Assembly (NCBI RefSeq): GCF_020103725.1
Contig: NZ_JAHXBG010000031.1
Span: 1-64,000 of the forward strand
Source of the DNA: Hyalangium gracile
GTDB taxonomy: Bacteria > Myxococcota > Myxococcia > Myxococcales > Myxococcaceae
DNA length: 64,000 bases
Reading direction: 5' to 3'
In this document: positions 43,054-51,835 of the stretch, piece by piece
Position numbering within the stretch: the stretch's first letter is position 1
Layout: each line of letters starts with the position of its first letter
Translations under genes and position numbers: made by a program
Notes under the pieces: model-generated
What the model was told of the DNA's origin: nothing
Seen by the model: only the letters and a program-made list of their open reading frames with translations
The model's database searches: none

Positions 43054-44106
43054 ATGTCTGGACCCCATGACCTCTTCGTGCGCTTCACCTTCGGCCAGCC
43101 CGAGCGGGCCGCGGCCGAGCTGCGCGCGGTCCTGCCTCCACACGTGGTGTCCGGGGTGGAGTGGTCCACGTTGAAGCGGGAGCCGAGCTCCGTGGTGGAT
43201 CCCGAGCTGCGGGAGACCGAGAGCGACCTGCTCTTCTCGGCCCGGTTCTCGGGTGGGAGGCCACTGCTCTTCTATGTCCTGCTGGAGCATCAGTCATCGG
43301 TGGACCGATGGATGGCCCTGCGCATGCTCCGCTACGTGGTGCGCCAGTTGGAGCACTGGAGGAAGGAGCACCCAGGCAGCGCGCTGCTCCCCGTCATCAT
43401 TCCCCTGGTCCTGTACCACGGGCCGGGTGGTGGCTGGAGTGCCCCGCGCAGAATGGAAGAGCTCTTCGATGTGCCCGGCGAAGGGGAGGTGCTCGAGGGC
43501 TGGAACGCACTCGTCCCCCGCTTCGAGTACCTGCTGGATGACCTGACGACCGAGCGTGAAGAGTCGCTCCTCGCGCGCCCTGGGCCGCCTGTGGTGCGGC
43601 TTTCCCTGTTGGCGCTGGTCTATGGCCGTTCCGAAGACCTTGTGCAGCGGCTGCCGGGCTGGGCGGCGCTGGTTGCTCAGGTACATTCCTCCCCAAACGG
43701 TGTTGATGATCTGAATGTCGTCTTCCACTACCTGCTGCGTGTGGCGGACGATGCTGCGCAGGACGCCACGGTAGGTATGTTAAAATCAGCAGTAGGTGCA
43801 CAGCGGGCGGAGGAACTGATGACGACCTGGTTCGACAAGCACTTCGAGCACTGGCGTCAGAAGGTCAGACTCGAGGCGCAGGCCGAGGGTAGGGCTGAGG
43901 GGAAGGCTGAGGGGAAGGCTGAGGGAGAGGCCAAAGGGAAAGCCGAGTCCGTGCTCCGGATTCTGGCTGCGAGGGGTATCCCTGTCGACGAGCAGAGTCG
44001 GCAGCGCATCCTGTCGTGCAAGGACCTGGAGACCCTCGATCGGTGGTTCGATGAGGCCCTGAAGGCCACGAGTTTGGCGGATGTCCTGGAGGACCTGGCG
44101 CAGTGA
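43054..44106 (+). CDS. Rpn-family recombination-promoting nuclease/putative transposase
   Basis: 350 residues from the ATG at 43054, whose 'SGPHDLFVRFTFGQPERAAAELRAVLP' start matches the family; a GTG at 42970 is less likely. The PD-(D/E)xK-like core is 'ESDLLFSARF...PLLFYVLLEHQSSVDRWMALRMLRYV', giving Asp, Glu and Gln in the right order. 'PVIIPLVLYHG' is also conserved. Near the C-terminus is a Lys/Glu/Gly/Ala repeat (EGKAEGKAEGEAKGKAE), a common feature of Rpn proteins. Rpn nucleases can raise recombination and have been linked to phage defence. No terminal repeats flank it, so it is not an insertion sequence. Confidence 0.85.
   Translation: MSGPHDLFVRFTFGQPERAAAELRAVLPPHVVSGVEWSTLKREPSSVVDPELRETESDLLFSARFSGGRPLLFYVLLEHQSSVDRWMALRMLRYVVRQLEHWRKEHPGSALLPVIIPLVLYHGPGGGWSAPRRMEELFDVPGEGEVLEGWNALVPRFEYLLDDLTTEREESLLARPGPPVVRLSLLALVYGRSEDLVQRLPGWAALVAQVHSSPNGVDDLNVVFHYLLRVADDAAQDATVGMLKSAVGAQRAEELMTTWFDKHFEHWRQKVRLEAQAEGRAEGKAEGKAEGEAKGKAESVLRILAARGIPVDEQSRQRILSCKDLETLDRWFDEALKATSLADVLEDLAQ
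43882..43947 (+). repeat. 12-base tandem repeat encoding (A)EGK
   Basis: A run of about five imperfect 12-base units near the 3' end of the Rpn gene encodes an Ala-Glu-Gly-Lys-like repeat. Copy number of such repeats often changes. Confidence 0.8.
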
Positions 44107-44118
44107 GCAGCCTCCGGC

Positions 44119-44349
44119 TCACTTGGGGCCTGGGACGTTCGACCAGAAGACGTACGACACCAGGAGCCACACCGGGAGCAGCAGGACGAAGGGAGTGACC
44201 GTGGCCTTGGAGAACCAGCGGAAGAAGCGACCGCTGGAGATCCGGTACACGCCATTCACCAGCGCGAGCCCCACCGTGTAGGGCACGGCGCTGAGGGCCC
44301 ACGCCGCCAGCCCGCTCCCCGCATACAGGAGGGCATCTTCCAGGACCAT
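44119..44349 (-). CDS. Small membrane protein of unknown function
   Basis: 76 residues with two hydrophobic helices ('LLYAGSGLAAWALSAVPYTVGLALV' and 'TVTPFVLLLPVWLLVSYVFW') separated by a short basic loop. Third positions are almost all G or C, supporting coding. It starts 22 bases after the stop of the pentapeptide-repeat gene on the same strand and probably shares its transcript. No family was recognised. Confidence 0.65.
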   Translation of the reverse strand: MVLEDALLYAGSGLAAWALSAVPYTVGLALVNGVYRISSGRFFRWFSKATVTPFVLLLPVWLLVSYVFWSNVPGPK

Positions 44350-44371
44350 CAGCCCTCCCGCTCGCGCCCGC

Positions 44372-45832
44372 TCACTCCATCGTCGACTGGACGATGAGCT
44401 TCTCCTTGCCGCACACGTCGCAGCGCAGGTGGACGAAGAGATCCTCCTCGCTGTCCTCGGGCACCTCGCCCTCGGGCACGCCCAGCTCCGTCTTCGCCAG
44501 CGCCGCCACCTTCGTCGGGATGTCCGCCGCCTTCAGCGCCTGCACGTACGTCATCTCCCGGTCGTGGCACTCGCGCGTCTCCGGTCCGGTGAGCCACTGC
44601 GGCTCCATCCCCTCCGGCAGCCGGCTCACCAGCTCCAGGTTCGCCACCGACTCGGCCAGGTACGCCAGCCGCCGCAGCCGCGCCTCGTCCGGCAGCGCCG
44701 CGAACACCTGGAAGCCCTCGAACAGCGCGTTGCGGTCCTCCGCCGTCGCCAGCTGCGCCAGCTCCATCGCCGGCTCGGCCGAGTCCAGGGCCTCCTCCCA
44801 GTTGTTCTCCGGGTTGAAGCCCGCCTCCAGCAGCGCCGTGTACAGCTGCGTCGCCGCCAGCCGCCGCCGCGCCTCCTGCAGGTGCTCCACCACCTCGTGC
44901 GTCAGCCGCAGCTCCAGCAGCGCGCCCGTCACCCGCGGGTCGATCGAGCCCGTCAGGTCATCCACCTCCACCTCCGCCCGCAGCGCGTCCTTCAGCACCT
45001 TCGCCGCCGAGAACCGGAACTGGGGCAGCACGCCCACCTCGCGCAGGTACATGGCCGCCGCCGCCGCGTCCTTCCCACCCATCCGCAGCGACTTCTGCGC
45101 CCGCTCCACCGCTCCCGGGTCCGCCGCCGGCTTCTTGTTCTCCAGCCGAGACTTCACCGCCTCGCGGTACATGGCCTCCAGCGAAGAGCCCGGCGGCAGG
45201 CGCTGCGGCACCAGCGGCCTCAGCCCCGGCACGTCCAGCACCCACACCGGCGGCGCCGCCTGACGCTTCAGCGCCCGGAAGAACAGGGCGCCCGGCGTGT
45301 CCTGCGGCTTGAACGGGGGCAGCTCCTCCCCGATGGGGCCCATCACCGCCGCCGCGGCCGAGCCCAGCGCCTTCTCCCGCTGCTCGCGCGTGAACGCGGT
45401 AATCCCCTGCGCCGGAGGTGGCGGCGGGGGAGGGGCCTCCTCACCGTCCAGGCCCACCACCCGGTCCATGTCCACGTCCTCCATCTCGAGGTCGTCCAGC
45501 CCCTTGGCCCCGGTGAAGTCGCAGCGCAACAGCTTCAGCTTCTCGAAGGTGGCCCCCTCGAGGTTGGCGCCGCGGAAGTCACAGTCCTGTAGCCGTCCCC
45601 CGTGGAAGTAGGAGTTGGACAGGTCTGAGTCGCGGAAGTTGATCTTGGAGAGGTCGCAGCGTTCCCACTCCGAACCCACGAGCCCCAAGCCCGACAGGTC
45701 CGCGTTGGCGGAGAAGAGCTGGGTGAACGTGGCACCGGTGTGGTCGCTCGGCACCTGACCGGCCTTGCGGAGCTTGTTCCACTCGGCCGAACCATTCTGG
45801 AGAAGCTTCTCGATACTGGGAGCCTTCGGCAT
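44372..45832 (-). CDS. Pentapeptide-repeat protein with C-terminal Cys pair
   Basis: 486 residues from the ATG at 45832. Residues about 30-110 are a pentapeptide-repeat segment ('ADLSGLGLVGSEWERCDLSKINFRDSDLSNSYFHGGRLQDCDFRGANLEGATFEKLKLLRCDF'-type sequence with A(D/N)LXX spacing), which folds as a right-handed beta-helix. After a Pro-rich linker comes a long alpha-helical region of unknown family, then 'LRCDVCGKEKLIV' (CxxC) close to the end. Pentapeptide proteins such as MfpA mimic DNA in binding gyrase, but most have unknown roles. Its start faces the RluA gene (43 bases between starts). Confidence 0.82.
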   Translation of the reverse strand: MPKAPSIEKLLQNGSAEWNKLRKAGQVPSDHTGATFTQLFSANADLSGLGLVGSEWERCDLSKINFRDSDLSNSYFHGGRLQDCDFRGANLEGATFEKLKLLRCDFTGAKGLDDLEMEDVDMDRVVGLDGEEAPPPPPPPAQGITAFTREQREKALGSAAAAVMGPIGEELPPFKPQDTPGALFFRALKRQAAPPVWVLDVPGLRPLVPQRLPPGSSLEAMYREAVKSRLENKKPAADPGAVERAQKSLRMGGKDAAAAAMYLREVGVLPQFRFSAAKVLKDALRAEVEVDDLTGSIDPRVTGALLELRLTHEVVEHLQEARRRLAATQLYTALLEAGFNPENNWEEALDSAEPAMELAQLATAEDRNALFEGFQVFAALPDEARLRRLAYLAESVANLELVSRLPEGMEPQWLTGPETRECHDREMTYVQALKAADIPTKVAALAKTELGVPEGEVPEDSEEDLFVHLRCDVCGKEKLIVQSTME

Positions 45833-45875
45833 GGACCGGCCATTATTCGTATGGTCTGGTCCCGGCGCAAAACAA

Positions 45876-46841
45876 ATGATCGAGTACCGAATCGAAGAGG
45901 ACAGTACGGGCATGCGGCTGGACAAGTACCTCCGCAAGCGCCTGGCCTCCGTCCCCACCAGCCACCTCTTCAAGATGATCCGGGTGAAGAAGGTCCGGGT
46001 GAACGGCAAGAGGGCCCAGCCCGAGCAGCTCCTGGCCGCCGGTGACGTCATCACCATCCGCGGCGACGAGAAGCAGCTCACCGGCCCCAGCCCCTCCGGG
46101 CCCCGCCCCCCTCCGCCACCACCCCCCGTGGACCCCAGCGAGCTGGTCATCCTCCTGGAGGACGACTGGATGATGGCCGTGGACAAGCCCAGCGGCATGG
46201 CCGTCCACACCGGCAGCGGCATCACCGGCGGCACCCTGGTGGACTATGTGCGCGCCTACCTGGGGCCCAAGGCCGTCCGCAATGACTTCACCGCCTCGCC
46301 CGCCCACCGGCTGGACCGCGAGACGTCCGGCGTCATCCTGGTCGCCAAGCGCCGGCCCGCAATGGTCCACTTCACAGAAGTTTTCACCGAGGGTAAAGCC
46401 CGCAAGCGCTACCTCACCCTGGTGAAGGGGAAGATGTCCAAGGACTCGGGTGTCATCGACCTACCACTCTCCGAGCACCAGCAGACGGCCGAGTCCAAGG
46501 CCCGTCGAGGGGTGAACATGCAGGAGGCACTCACCCGATGGAAGGTCATCCGGCAGTCGAGCGAGGTGGCGCTGCTCTCCTGCTCCATCGAGACCGGGCG
46601 CACTCATCAGATAAGAAGGCACCTGGCCGCAGTAGGCCACCCCGTTGCCGGGGACCGGAAGTATGGTGACTTTGGCTTCAACCGGGACGTGCGGGCCCGG
46701 TGGGGCTTGAAACGTTTGTTCCTGCACGCCGAGCGCATCGAATTTCCTCACCCCCAACACGGCGGGAAGGTGACGGTGGAGGCGAGGTTGCCTCCAGAGC
46801 TGAAGGACATACTCAAACGAGCTGCGCTGGAACCGTCATGA
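45876..46841 (+). CDS. RluA-family pseudouridine synthase
   Basis: 321 residues from the ATG at 45876; an in-frame ATG at 45831 is further upstream but has no better site. An N-terminal S4-like RNA-binding part ('MRLDKYLRKRLASVPTSHLFKMIRVKKVRVNGKRA') is followed by a Pro-rich linker and the catalytic domain, with the Asp in 'AHRLDRETSGVILVAK' and 'IETGRTHQIRRHLAAVGHPVAGDRKYGD'. It isomerises uridine to pseudouridine in 23S rRNA; RluC/RluD-type is most likely. Its 3' end overlaps the PBP1A start (ATGA). Confidence 0.92.
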   Translation: MIEYRIEEDSTGMRLDKYLRKRLASVPTSHLFKMIRVKKVRVNGKRAQPEQLLAAGDVITIRGDEKQLTGPSPSGPRPPPPPPPVDPSELVILLEDDWMMAVDKPSGMAVHTGSGITGGTLVDYVRAYLGPKAVRNDFTASPAHRLDRETSGVILVAKRRPAMVHFTEVFTEGKARKRYLTLVKGKMSKDSGVIDLPLSEHQQTAESKARRGVNMQEALTRWKVIRQSSEVALLSCSIETGRTHQIRRHLAAVGHPVAGDRKYGDFGFNRDVRARWGLKRLFLHAERIEFPHPQHGGKVTVEARLPPELKDILKRAALEPS

Positions 46842-49492
46842 AGACTCCCGAACCGAAGACTGACCGCAGCCGCTCCAAGCTCGTGCTCGACGGGGTGAAG
46901 AAGCGCCCCTGGTGGGTGTTCCCCCTCAAGCTCGCGGGCTGGATGGCCCTCACCGGCGCCACGGCGGGAGTCGTAGCCGTGGTGGCGGTGTACTACATCT
47001 TCTCGCCAGGGCTGCCCGCCATCCCCAAGGTGGACGAGTACTGGCCGCCCATCGTCAGCGAGGTGTACACGGACGACGCGGTGCTGGCCGGCGAGTTCTA
47101 CAACCAGCGGCGCAAGGTGGTGCCCTACGAGCGCATCCCCAAGCGGCTGGTGCAGGCGTTCATCGCCAGCGAGGACTCCAGCTTCTTCGACCACATGGGC
47201 GTGGACATCCTGGGCACCGCGCGCGCCGTGACGAAGACGGTGGGCACCAAGCTGGGGCTGCGCAGCGGCGGCGTGCAGGGCGGTTCCACCCTGACGCAGC
47301 AGACGGCGAAGGCGGTGCTGATTGCCGCCGAGGGCTACAAGGAGGCCACCGCGAAGACGCCCAAGCGGAAGATCCGCGAGGCGCTGCTGGCCCGGCGCCT
47401 GGAGGCGGCGCTGACCAAGGAGGAGATCCTCTACCTCTACCTGAACAACGTCTTCCTCGGGCACCACAGCTACGGCGTGCAGAGCGCGGCGGAGAACTAC
47501 TACCGCAAGGACGTGAAGGACCTGACGCTGGGAGAGATGACGCTCATTGCTGGCCTGCCCCAGGCGCCCAGCCGCTACTCGCCCTTCCTGCGGCCCGAGG
47601 CGGCCAAGAAGCGCCGCTCCTACGTGCTGCGCCGCATGCTCGAGGAGGGGATGATTACCCGCGAGGAGCACGACACCGCCAACGCCGAGCCGGTGAAGGT
47701 GTATCCGGTGGAGGACGTGTTCCACGAGTTCGCCCCGTACTTCGTCGAGCAGGCCCGCCGCGACATCGTCGAGCGCTACGGCAACCCGGCGCTGCTGGAC
47801 CAGGGCCTGAAGATCTTCACCACCATGGACAGCGAGCGTCAGCGCGCGGCCCAGGAGGCGGTGCTCACCGGACTGCTGGAGCTGGACAAGCGCCAGGGCT
47901 GGCGCGGCGCCCTGATGAACCTGCCCACGGAGGAGGAGCGCAAGGCCTTCGTCGAGCGCGCCAGGAAGGCCATGGGCAACGAGGAGCTGGTCCTCAACCG
48001 CTTCTACGTGGCGCTGGTGACGAAGCTCGACGACGACGGCAAGGGCGCCGACATCCAGGTGGGGCCGCACGCCGGCCGGCTGCCGCTGCTCGGCATGCAC
48101 TGGGCGCGCAAGGTGAACCCCGAGTCCTACTACTCGCCGGGGGCGATGATCTCGCACGTGAAGAAGGCCATCGCCGTGGGCGACCTGGTCGTCGTGCGCC
48201 ACGTGCTGAAGAAGGACCTCACGGACGACAAGGAGCAGTGGGACAAGAAGCTGGCCGAGGCCATCCCCGCCGACGAGGCGGTGCCGCTGGACGAGAAGCA
48301 GCAGGTGCCGGGCTCGCTGTCGCCCGGGCCCATGAAGTCCAACAGCACCGGCCCGAAGATCTTCCGGCTGGAGCAGGTGCCCGAGCCACAGAGCGCGCTC
48401 GTCTCCATCGATCCGCACCGGCAGTACCTCACCGCCATGGTGGGCGGGTACGACTTCGACGACAACGAGTTCAACCGCGCCTTCCAGGCATGCCGTCAGC
48501 CGGGCAGCTCCTACAAGCCGCTGGTGTACTCGGCGGCCATCGAGAAGCTCAACTGGACGGAGGCCACCGTCATCGTGGACTCGCCCATCGTCGAGCACGA
48601 TCCGGACACCAAGGTGGCCTGGAAGCCGGAGAACTACACCGAGGAGTTCGTGGGCGACGTGCTGCTGCGCAACGCCATGATCAACTCGATGAACATCCCC
48701 GCGGTGAAGACGTTCGGCGCGGTGGGCACCAAGAACATGGCCGAGTGGGCCCGCACCCTGGGCCTGTCCACGCCCATGAACATGGACTTCTCCGCCGCGC
48801 TCGGCTCCTCGTGCGTCTACCCGGTGGAGCTGGCGCAGGTGTACGCCACCTTCAACCGCTACGGCCGCAAGAAGCCCACCTACTTCATCCGCAAGATCGA
48901 GGACCGCTTCGGGCGCACGCTCGAGGACCACACCGCGTTCGATGACCCGTGGGCGCCGCTGCAGGACCGCGTGGCCGCCAGCTACGCGCGGCTGTTCGAG
49001 CCGGGCGAACAGGTGATGAGCCCCGAGACGGGCTTCATCACCACGCACCTGATGCGCGGCGTGGTGCTGGAGGGCACCGGCGGCCCGGCTCAGCGCCTGG
49101 GCAAGCCGTCCGCGGGCAAGACGGGCACCACCAACGACTCGTTCGACACGTGGTTCTCCGGCTTCACGCGCGACTTGGTGACGGTGGCGTGGGTGGGCTA
49201 CGACCTGAACCCGCACCCGCTCAACCGCTTCGAGACGGGTGGCCGCGCCGCGCTCCCCATCTGGCTGGACTACATGAAGAAGGCCCTCGCCGAGCGGCCC
49301 CAGGGCGAGTTCGTCCCCTGGCAGAGCATGGAGATCGTTCGCCTGCCCATCGACAACAAGACGGGGAAGATCGCCTCCGAGAGCTCCAAGAACATGAAGG
49401 TCATGTTCTTCAAGAAGGGGACGGAGCCGAAGGAAGTGGCCCCGCAGAAGGGCCAGATCGACGAGCAGCAGTTCCTGATGGGCCAGCAGTAG
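46838..49492 (+). CDS. Penicillin-binding protein 1A (bifunctional transglycosylase/transpeptidase)
   Basis: 884 residues from the ATG at 46838, which overlaps the RluA stop. An N-terminal membrane helix (about residues 25-50) is followed by a GT51 glycosyltransferase domain with 'SEDSSFFDHMGVDI' and 'GGSTLTQQTAK', and by a transpeptidase with SSYK ('RQPGSSYKPLVYSAAIEKL'), SMN ('MINSMNIPAVKTFG') and KTGT ('SAGKTGTTNDSFDTW'). A roughly 170-residue segment (about 360-530), partly charged, lies between the two and probably is the OB-like insert. It builds and crosslinks peptidoglycan in the periplasm. Confidence 0.94.
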   Translation: MKTPEPKTDRSRSKLVLDGVKKRPWWVFPLKLAGWMALTGATAGVVAVVAVYYIFSPGLPAIPKVDEYWPPIVSEVYTDDAVLAGEFYNQRRKVVPYERIPKRLVQAFIASEDSSFFDHMGVDILGTARAVTKTVGTKLGLRSGGVQGGSTLTQQTAKAVLIAAEGYKEATAKTPKRKIREALLARRLEAALTKEEILYLYLNNVFLGHHSYGVQSAAENYYRKDVKDLTLGEMTLIAGLPQAPSRYSPFLRPEAAKKRRSYVLRRMLEEGMITREEHDTANAEPVKVYPVEDVFHEFAPYFVEQARRDIVERYGNPALLDQGLKIFTTMDSERQRAAQEAVLTGLLELDKRQGWRGALMNLPTEEERKAFVERARKAMGNEELVLNRFYVALVTKLDDDGKGADIQVGPHAGRLPLLGMHWARKVNPESYYSPGAMISHVKKAIAVGDLVVVRHVLKKDLTDDKEQWDKKLAEAIPADEAVPLDEKQQVPGSLSPGPMKSNSTGPKIFRLEQVPEPQSALVSIDPHRQYLTAMVGGYDFDDNEFNRAFQACRQPGSSYKPLVYSAAIEKLNWTEATVIVDSPIVEHDPDTKVAWKPENYTEEFVGDVLLRNAMINSMNIPAVKTFGAVGTKNMAEWARTLGLSTPMNMDFSAALGSSCVYPVELAQVYATFNRYGRKKPTYFIRKIEDRFGRTLEDHTAFDDPWAPLQDRVAASYARLFEPGEQVMSPETGFITTHLMRGVVLEGTGGPAQRLGKPSAGKTGTTNDSFDTWFSGFTRDLVTVAWVGYDLNPHPLNRFETGGRAALPIWLDYMKKALAERPQGEFVPWQSMEIVRLPIDNKTGKIASESSKNMKVMFFKKGTEPKEVAPQKGQIDEQQFLMGQQ

Positions 49493-49496
49493 CCCC

Positions 49497-49530
49497 GGCC
49501 CTCCGCCTGGGGGCCCCGGAGGACGGGGCC
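49497..49530. terminator. Imperfect terminator-like hairpin
   Basis: GGCC and CTCCG on the left pair with CGGAG and GGCC on the right, with a small bulge, between the convergent PBP1A (+) and SDR (-) genes. There is no T tract. Confidence 0.4.
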
Positions 49531-49531
49531 C

Positions 49532-50293
49532 TCAGCGCACCCGGCGCGCGATCGCGTCGAAGAGCGGGTTCGGCATCGCCGTCACCACCTTCATCAGCGC
49601 GCTCGTCTGCCACGGGAAGGCGAACACCGGCACCCCGCGCGTGATGGCCCTGGCCATCCGGTCCACCGCGTCCTCCGTCTCCAGCAGGAAGGGCATGGGG
49701 TGGCGGTTGGGCGCCGTCATCTCGCTCTTCACGAAGCCCGGCTGGATGCAGGTGACGCGCACGCCGGTGCCCTGCAGGTCCACGCGCAGGCTCTCCAGGA
49801 AGGTGGTGAAGAACGCCTTGGAGCCGGAGTAGGCGGCGTTCTGCGGCAGCCCCCGGAAGCCCGCCAGGCTGGAGACGCCCACCAGGTGGCCGCGCTGGCG
49901 CTCCACCATCCGTGGCAGCACCGCGCCCAGCGTGGCCGCCGCCCCGGTGACGTTCACGTCGATGATCTGCTTCACGCGCTCCCAGTTGAAGCGCTTGCCG
50001 TCCGTCGGCAGCCCCACGCCGGCGTTGGCCACCACCAGCTCCAGCCCGCCGCAGTCCGCGTCGATGCGCTGGATGCGCGCGATCGTCTCGTCCGTCCTGG
50101 AGACGTCCAGCTCCAGGGGCTCCAGGTTGCCGCCCGCCGCGCGGGCCTCCTCTGCCAGGGCCTGGAGGTGCTCGCGCCGCCTCGCCGCGGCGAACACGCG
50201 CGCGCCCCGCTTCGCGAACCACAAGGCCAGTCCCCGCCCCAGGCCGCTCGAGGCTCCGGTGATCAGTGCCGTGCCGTACCTGCTCTCCGCCAT
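49532..50293 (-). CDS. Short-chain dehydrogenase/reductase
   Basis: 253 residues. The nucleotide motif is 'TALITGASSGLGRGLALWFAKRG', then 'NAGVG' and the catalytic YxxxK in 'AAYSGSKAFF', with the Ser in 'GVSSLAG'. The C-terminus extends past the Rossmann fold. Such enzymes oxidise or reduce alcohols or ketones with NAD(P)H; substrate unknown. It lies downstream of a serine hydrolase in the same direction, separated by 15 bases. Confidence 0.9.
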   Translation of the reverse strand: MAESRYGTALITGASSGLGRGLALWFAKRGARVFAAARRREHLQALAEEARAAGGNLEPLELDVSRTDETIARIQRIDADCGGLELVVANAGVGLPTDGKRFNWERVKQIIDVNVTGAAATLGAVLPRMVERQRGHLVGVSSLAGFRGLPQNAAYSGSKAFFTTFLESLRVDLQGTGVRVTCIQPGFVKSEMTAPNRHPMPFLLETEDAVDRMARAITRGVPVFAFPWQTSALMKVVTAMPNPLFDAIARRVR

Positions 50294-50308
50294 CGGTGCT
50301 CTCCCGCG

Positions 50309-51802
50309 TCAGCGCCGTTCGAACTCGCCCAGGTCCTGTACCACTCCGCGCGTGGGATTGCCCTGCGCGTCGAGGTGGAAGGTGACCAGCGCCGTGCCCA
50401 GCGCCTCGTTCTTCCACTTCACCCGGAAGGTGTCGTGGTGCCAGTGCTCGGCCTCGCCCTCCCACCCGGCGAAGCCCACCCGCAGCCGGCCCTTGTCCGC
50501 CGAGACGGTGAGCTCTCCCAGCAGCGGCCGGGAGTAGGTGCCCGCGTAGCGCTCCAGCGGCAGGCTGGGGCGCGTGCCCGTCATGCGCGCGGCCTCCTGG
50601 GCCTGCTCGGCCTCCTTCTGCTTCTTGCGGTACTCCAGCGAGACTTCCAGCCGTAGCTTGTTCCAGTCCTTCACCGGCGCGCCCAGGTAGCTGTCCACCA
50701 CCCGGTACACCAGGGCCTCGGGGAAGGACGTTCGCGGCCCGTTGGTGAGGACGATGACGCCCAGGGCCTCCTCGGGCAGCAGCGCGGCCGAGCACGTCAT
50801 CCCGTCCATGCCCCCGGTGTTCCACACCATCCACCGGCCCCGGTGGTCCTTCAGCAGCCAGCCCAGGCCGTGGGCGTCCAGGTGGCTCTCCGGGAAGAGC
50901 CGGCGGGTCAGCGCGTCGCGGCGCAGCGGCATCTGCGGCGTGTGCAGCTCCTCCACCACCTCCGGGCTGAGCACCCGCTTGCCCTCCAGCGTGCCCTTGC
51001 CGAGCAGCATCAGCAGCCAGCGCGCCAGGTCCCGCGCGTTGGAGTGAATGGCCGCCGCCGGGCCTACCGCACTGCCGTCCATCCAGCGAGCGGGCCTCGG
51101 CTCTCCCGTCCTGTCCACGTGCGGCGTCGCCACGTTGCTCAGCGCCGCCAGCTCCTCCACGTGCGTGCCCGTGGAGCTCATCCCCAGTGGCTCGAAGAGG
51201 CGCTTGCGCACGAGGCTGTCCCAGCTCATCCCCGCTCGCGCCGCCGCGGCCTCGCCCGCCACCAGGTACATCACGTTCGAGTACGTCACCGTGCCGCGCA
51301 GCCCCGCCTGCTGCTCCAGGTGGCGCAGCCGGGCGATGATGTCCTTGCGCGTGTACTTCGTCCCGTACCACAGCGCCTCCGCGTCCTCCTTCACGCCGCT
51401 GCGGTGCGAGAGCACGTCCCGCAGCGTCAGCTCCCGCGTCACGTAGGGGTCGGCCAGCGCGAAGCCCGGCAGGTGCTCGGTGACGGGGTCGTCCCAGCCC
51501 AGCTGCTTCGCGTCCACCAGCAGCCCTACCGCCGCCGAGGTGAAGCCCTTCGTGAGCGAGCCGATGGCGAACACGGTGCGCTCATCCACCGGGGCGGGCT
51601 TGCCCACCTCGCGCACGCCGAAGCCTCGGGCCAGCACCACCTTCCCGTCCTTCACCACCGCGATCGACACGCCGGGGACCTTCCAGTCCCGCATGGCCTG
51701 GGTGACGTAGGGCGCCAGGTCCGCCAGTGGCGCGGGCTCGGCCGGGGGCGCGGCGGCGAGCACGGTGATGGGCAGCAGGGAGACGAGCGCGGCGAGCATC
51801 AT
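50309..51802 (-). CDS. Secreted class C beta-lactamase-related serine hydrolase
   Basis: 497 residues. The signal peptide is 'MMLAALVSLLPITVLAA'. The catalytic domain (about residues 25-370) has SxxK in 'FAIGSLTKGFTSAAVGLLV', the YxN in 'VTYSNVMYLVAGEAAA' and an NTGGM segment in place of the HxG/KTG box. The last 110 residues, 'LPLERYAGTYSRPLLGELTVSADKG' onward, are a lipocalin-like domain (DUF3471 type). The family includes esterases and D-aminopeptidases as well as beta-lactamases. It is periplasmic. Confidence 0.88.
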   Translation of the reverse strand: MMLAALVSLLPITVLAAAPPAEPAPLADLAPYVTQAMRDWKVPGVSIAVVKDGKVVLARGFGVREVGKPAPVDERTVFAIGSLTKGFTSAAVGLLVDAKQLGWDDPVTEHLPGFALADPYVTRELTLRDVLSHRSGVKEDAEALWYGTKYTRKDIIARLRHLEQQAGLRGTVTYSNVMYLVAGEAAAARAGMSWDSLVRKRLFEPLGMSSTGTHVEELAALSNVATPHVDRTGEPRPARWMDGSAVGPAAAIHSNARDLARWLLMLLGKGTLEGKRVLSPEVVEELHTPQMPLRRDALTRRLFPESHLDAHGLGWLLKDHRGRWMVWNTGGMDGMTCSAALLPEEALGVIVLTNGPRTSFPEALVYRVVDSYLGAPVKDWNKLRLEVSLEYRKKQKEAEQAQEAARMTGTRPSLPLERYAGTYSRPLLGELTVSADKGRLRVGFAGWEGEAEHWHHDTFRVKWKNEALGTALVTFHLDAQGNPTRGVVQDLGEFERR

Positions 51803-51835
51803 GGCTCCCGACGCTGAGCCAGCGTCCGCCCTCCG

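Noticed and set aside
43054-44106. Rpn gene as an insertion sequence
   Set aside because: No terminal inverted repeats or target duplications flank it, and neighbouring genes appear intact.
45831-45875. Upstream ATG at 45831 as the start of the RluA gene
   Set aside because: It overlaps the divergent start codon of the pentapeptide-repeat gene and adds 15 residues that do not resemble RluA; the start at 45876 gives the conserved N-terminus.
46748-49216. An 822-residue frame on the minus strand
   Set aside because: It is antisense to the PBP1A gene, His/Arg/Leu-rich and without family motifs. PBP1A carries all its active-site motifs in the other strand.
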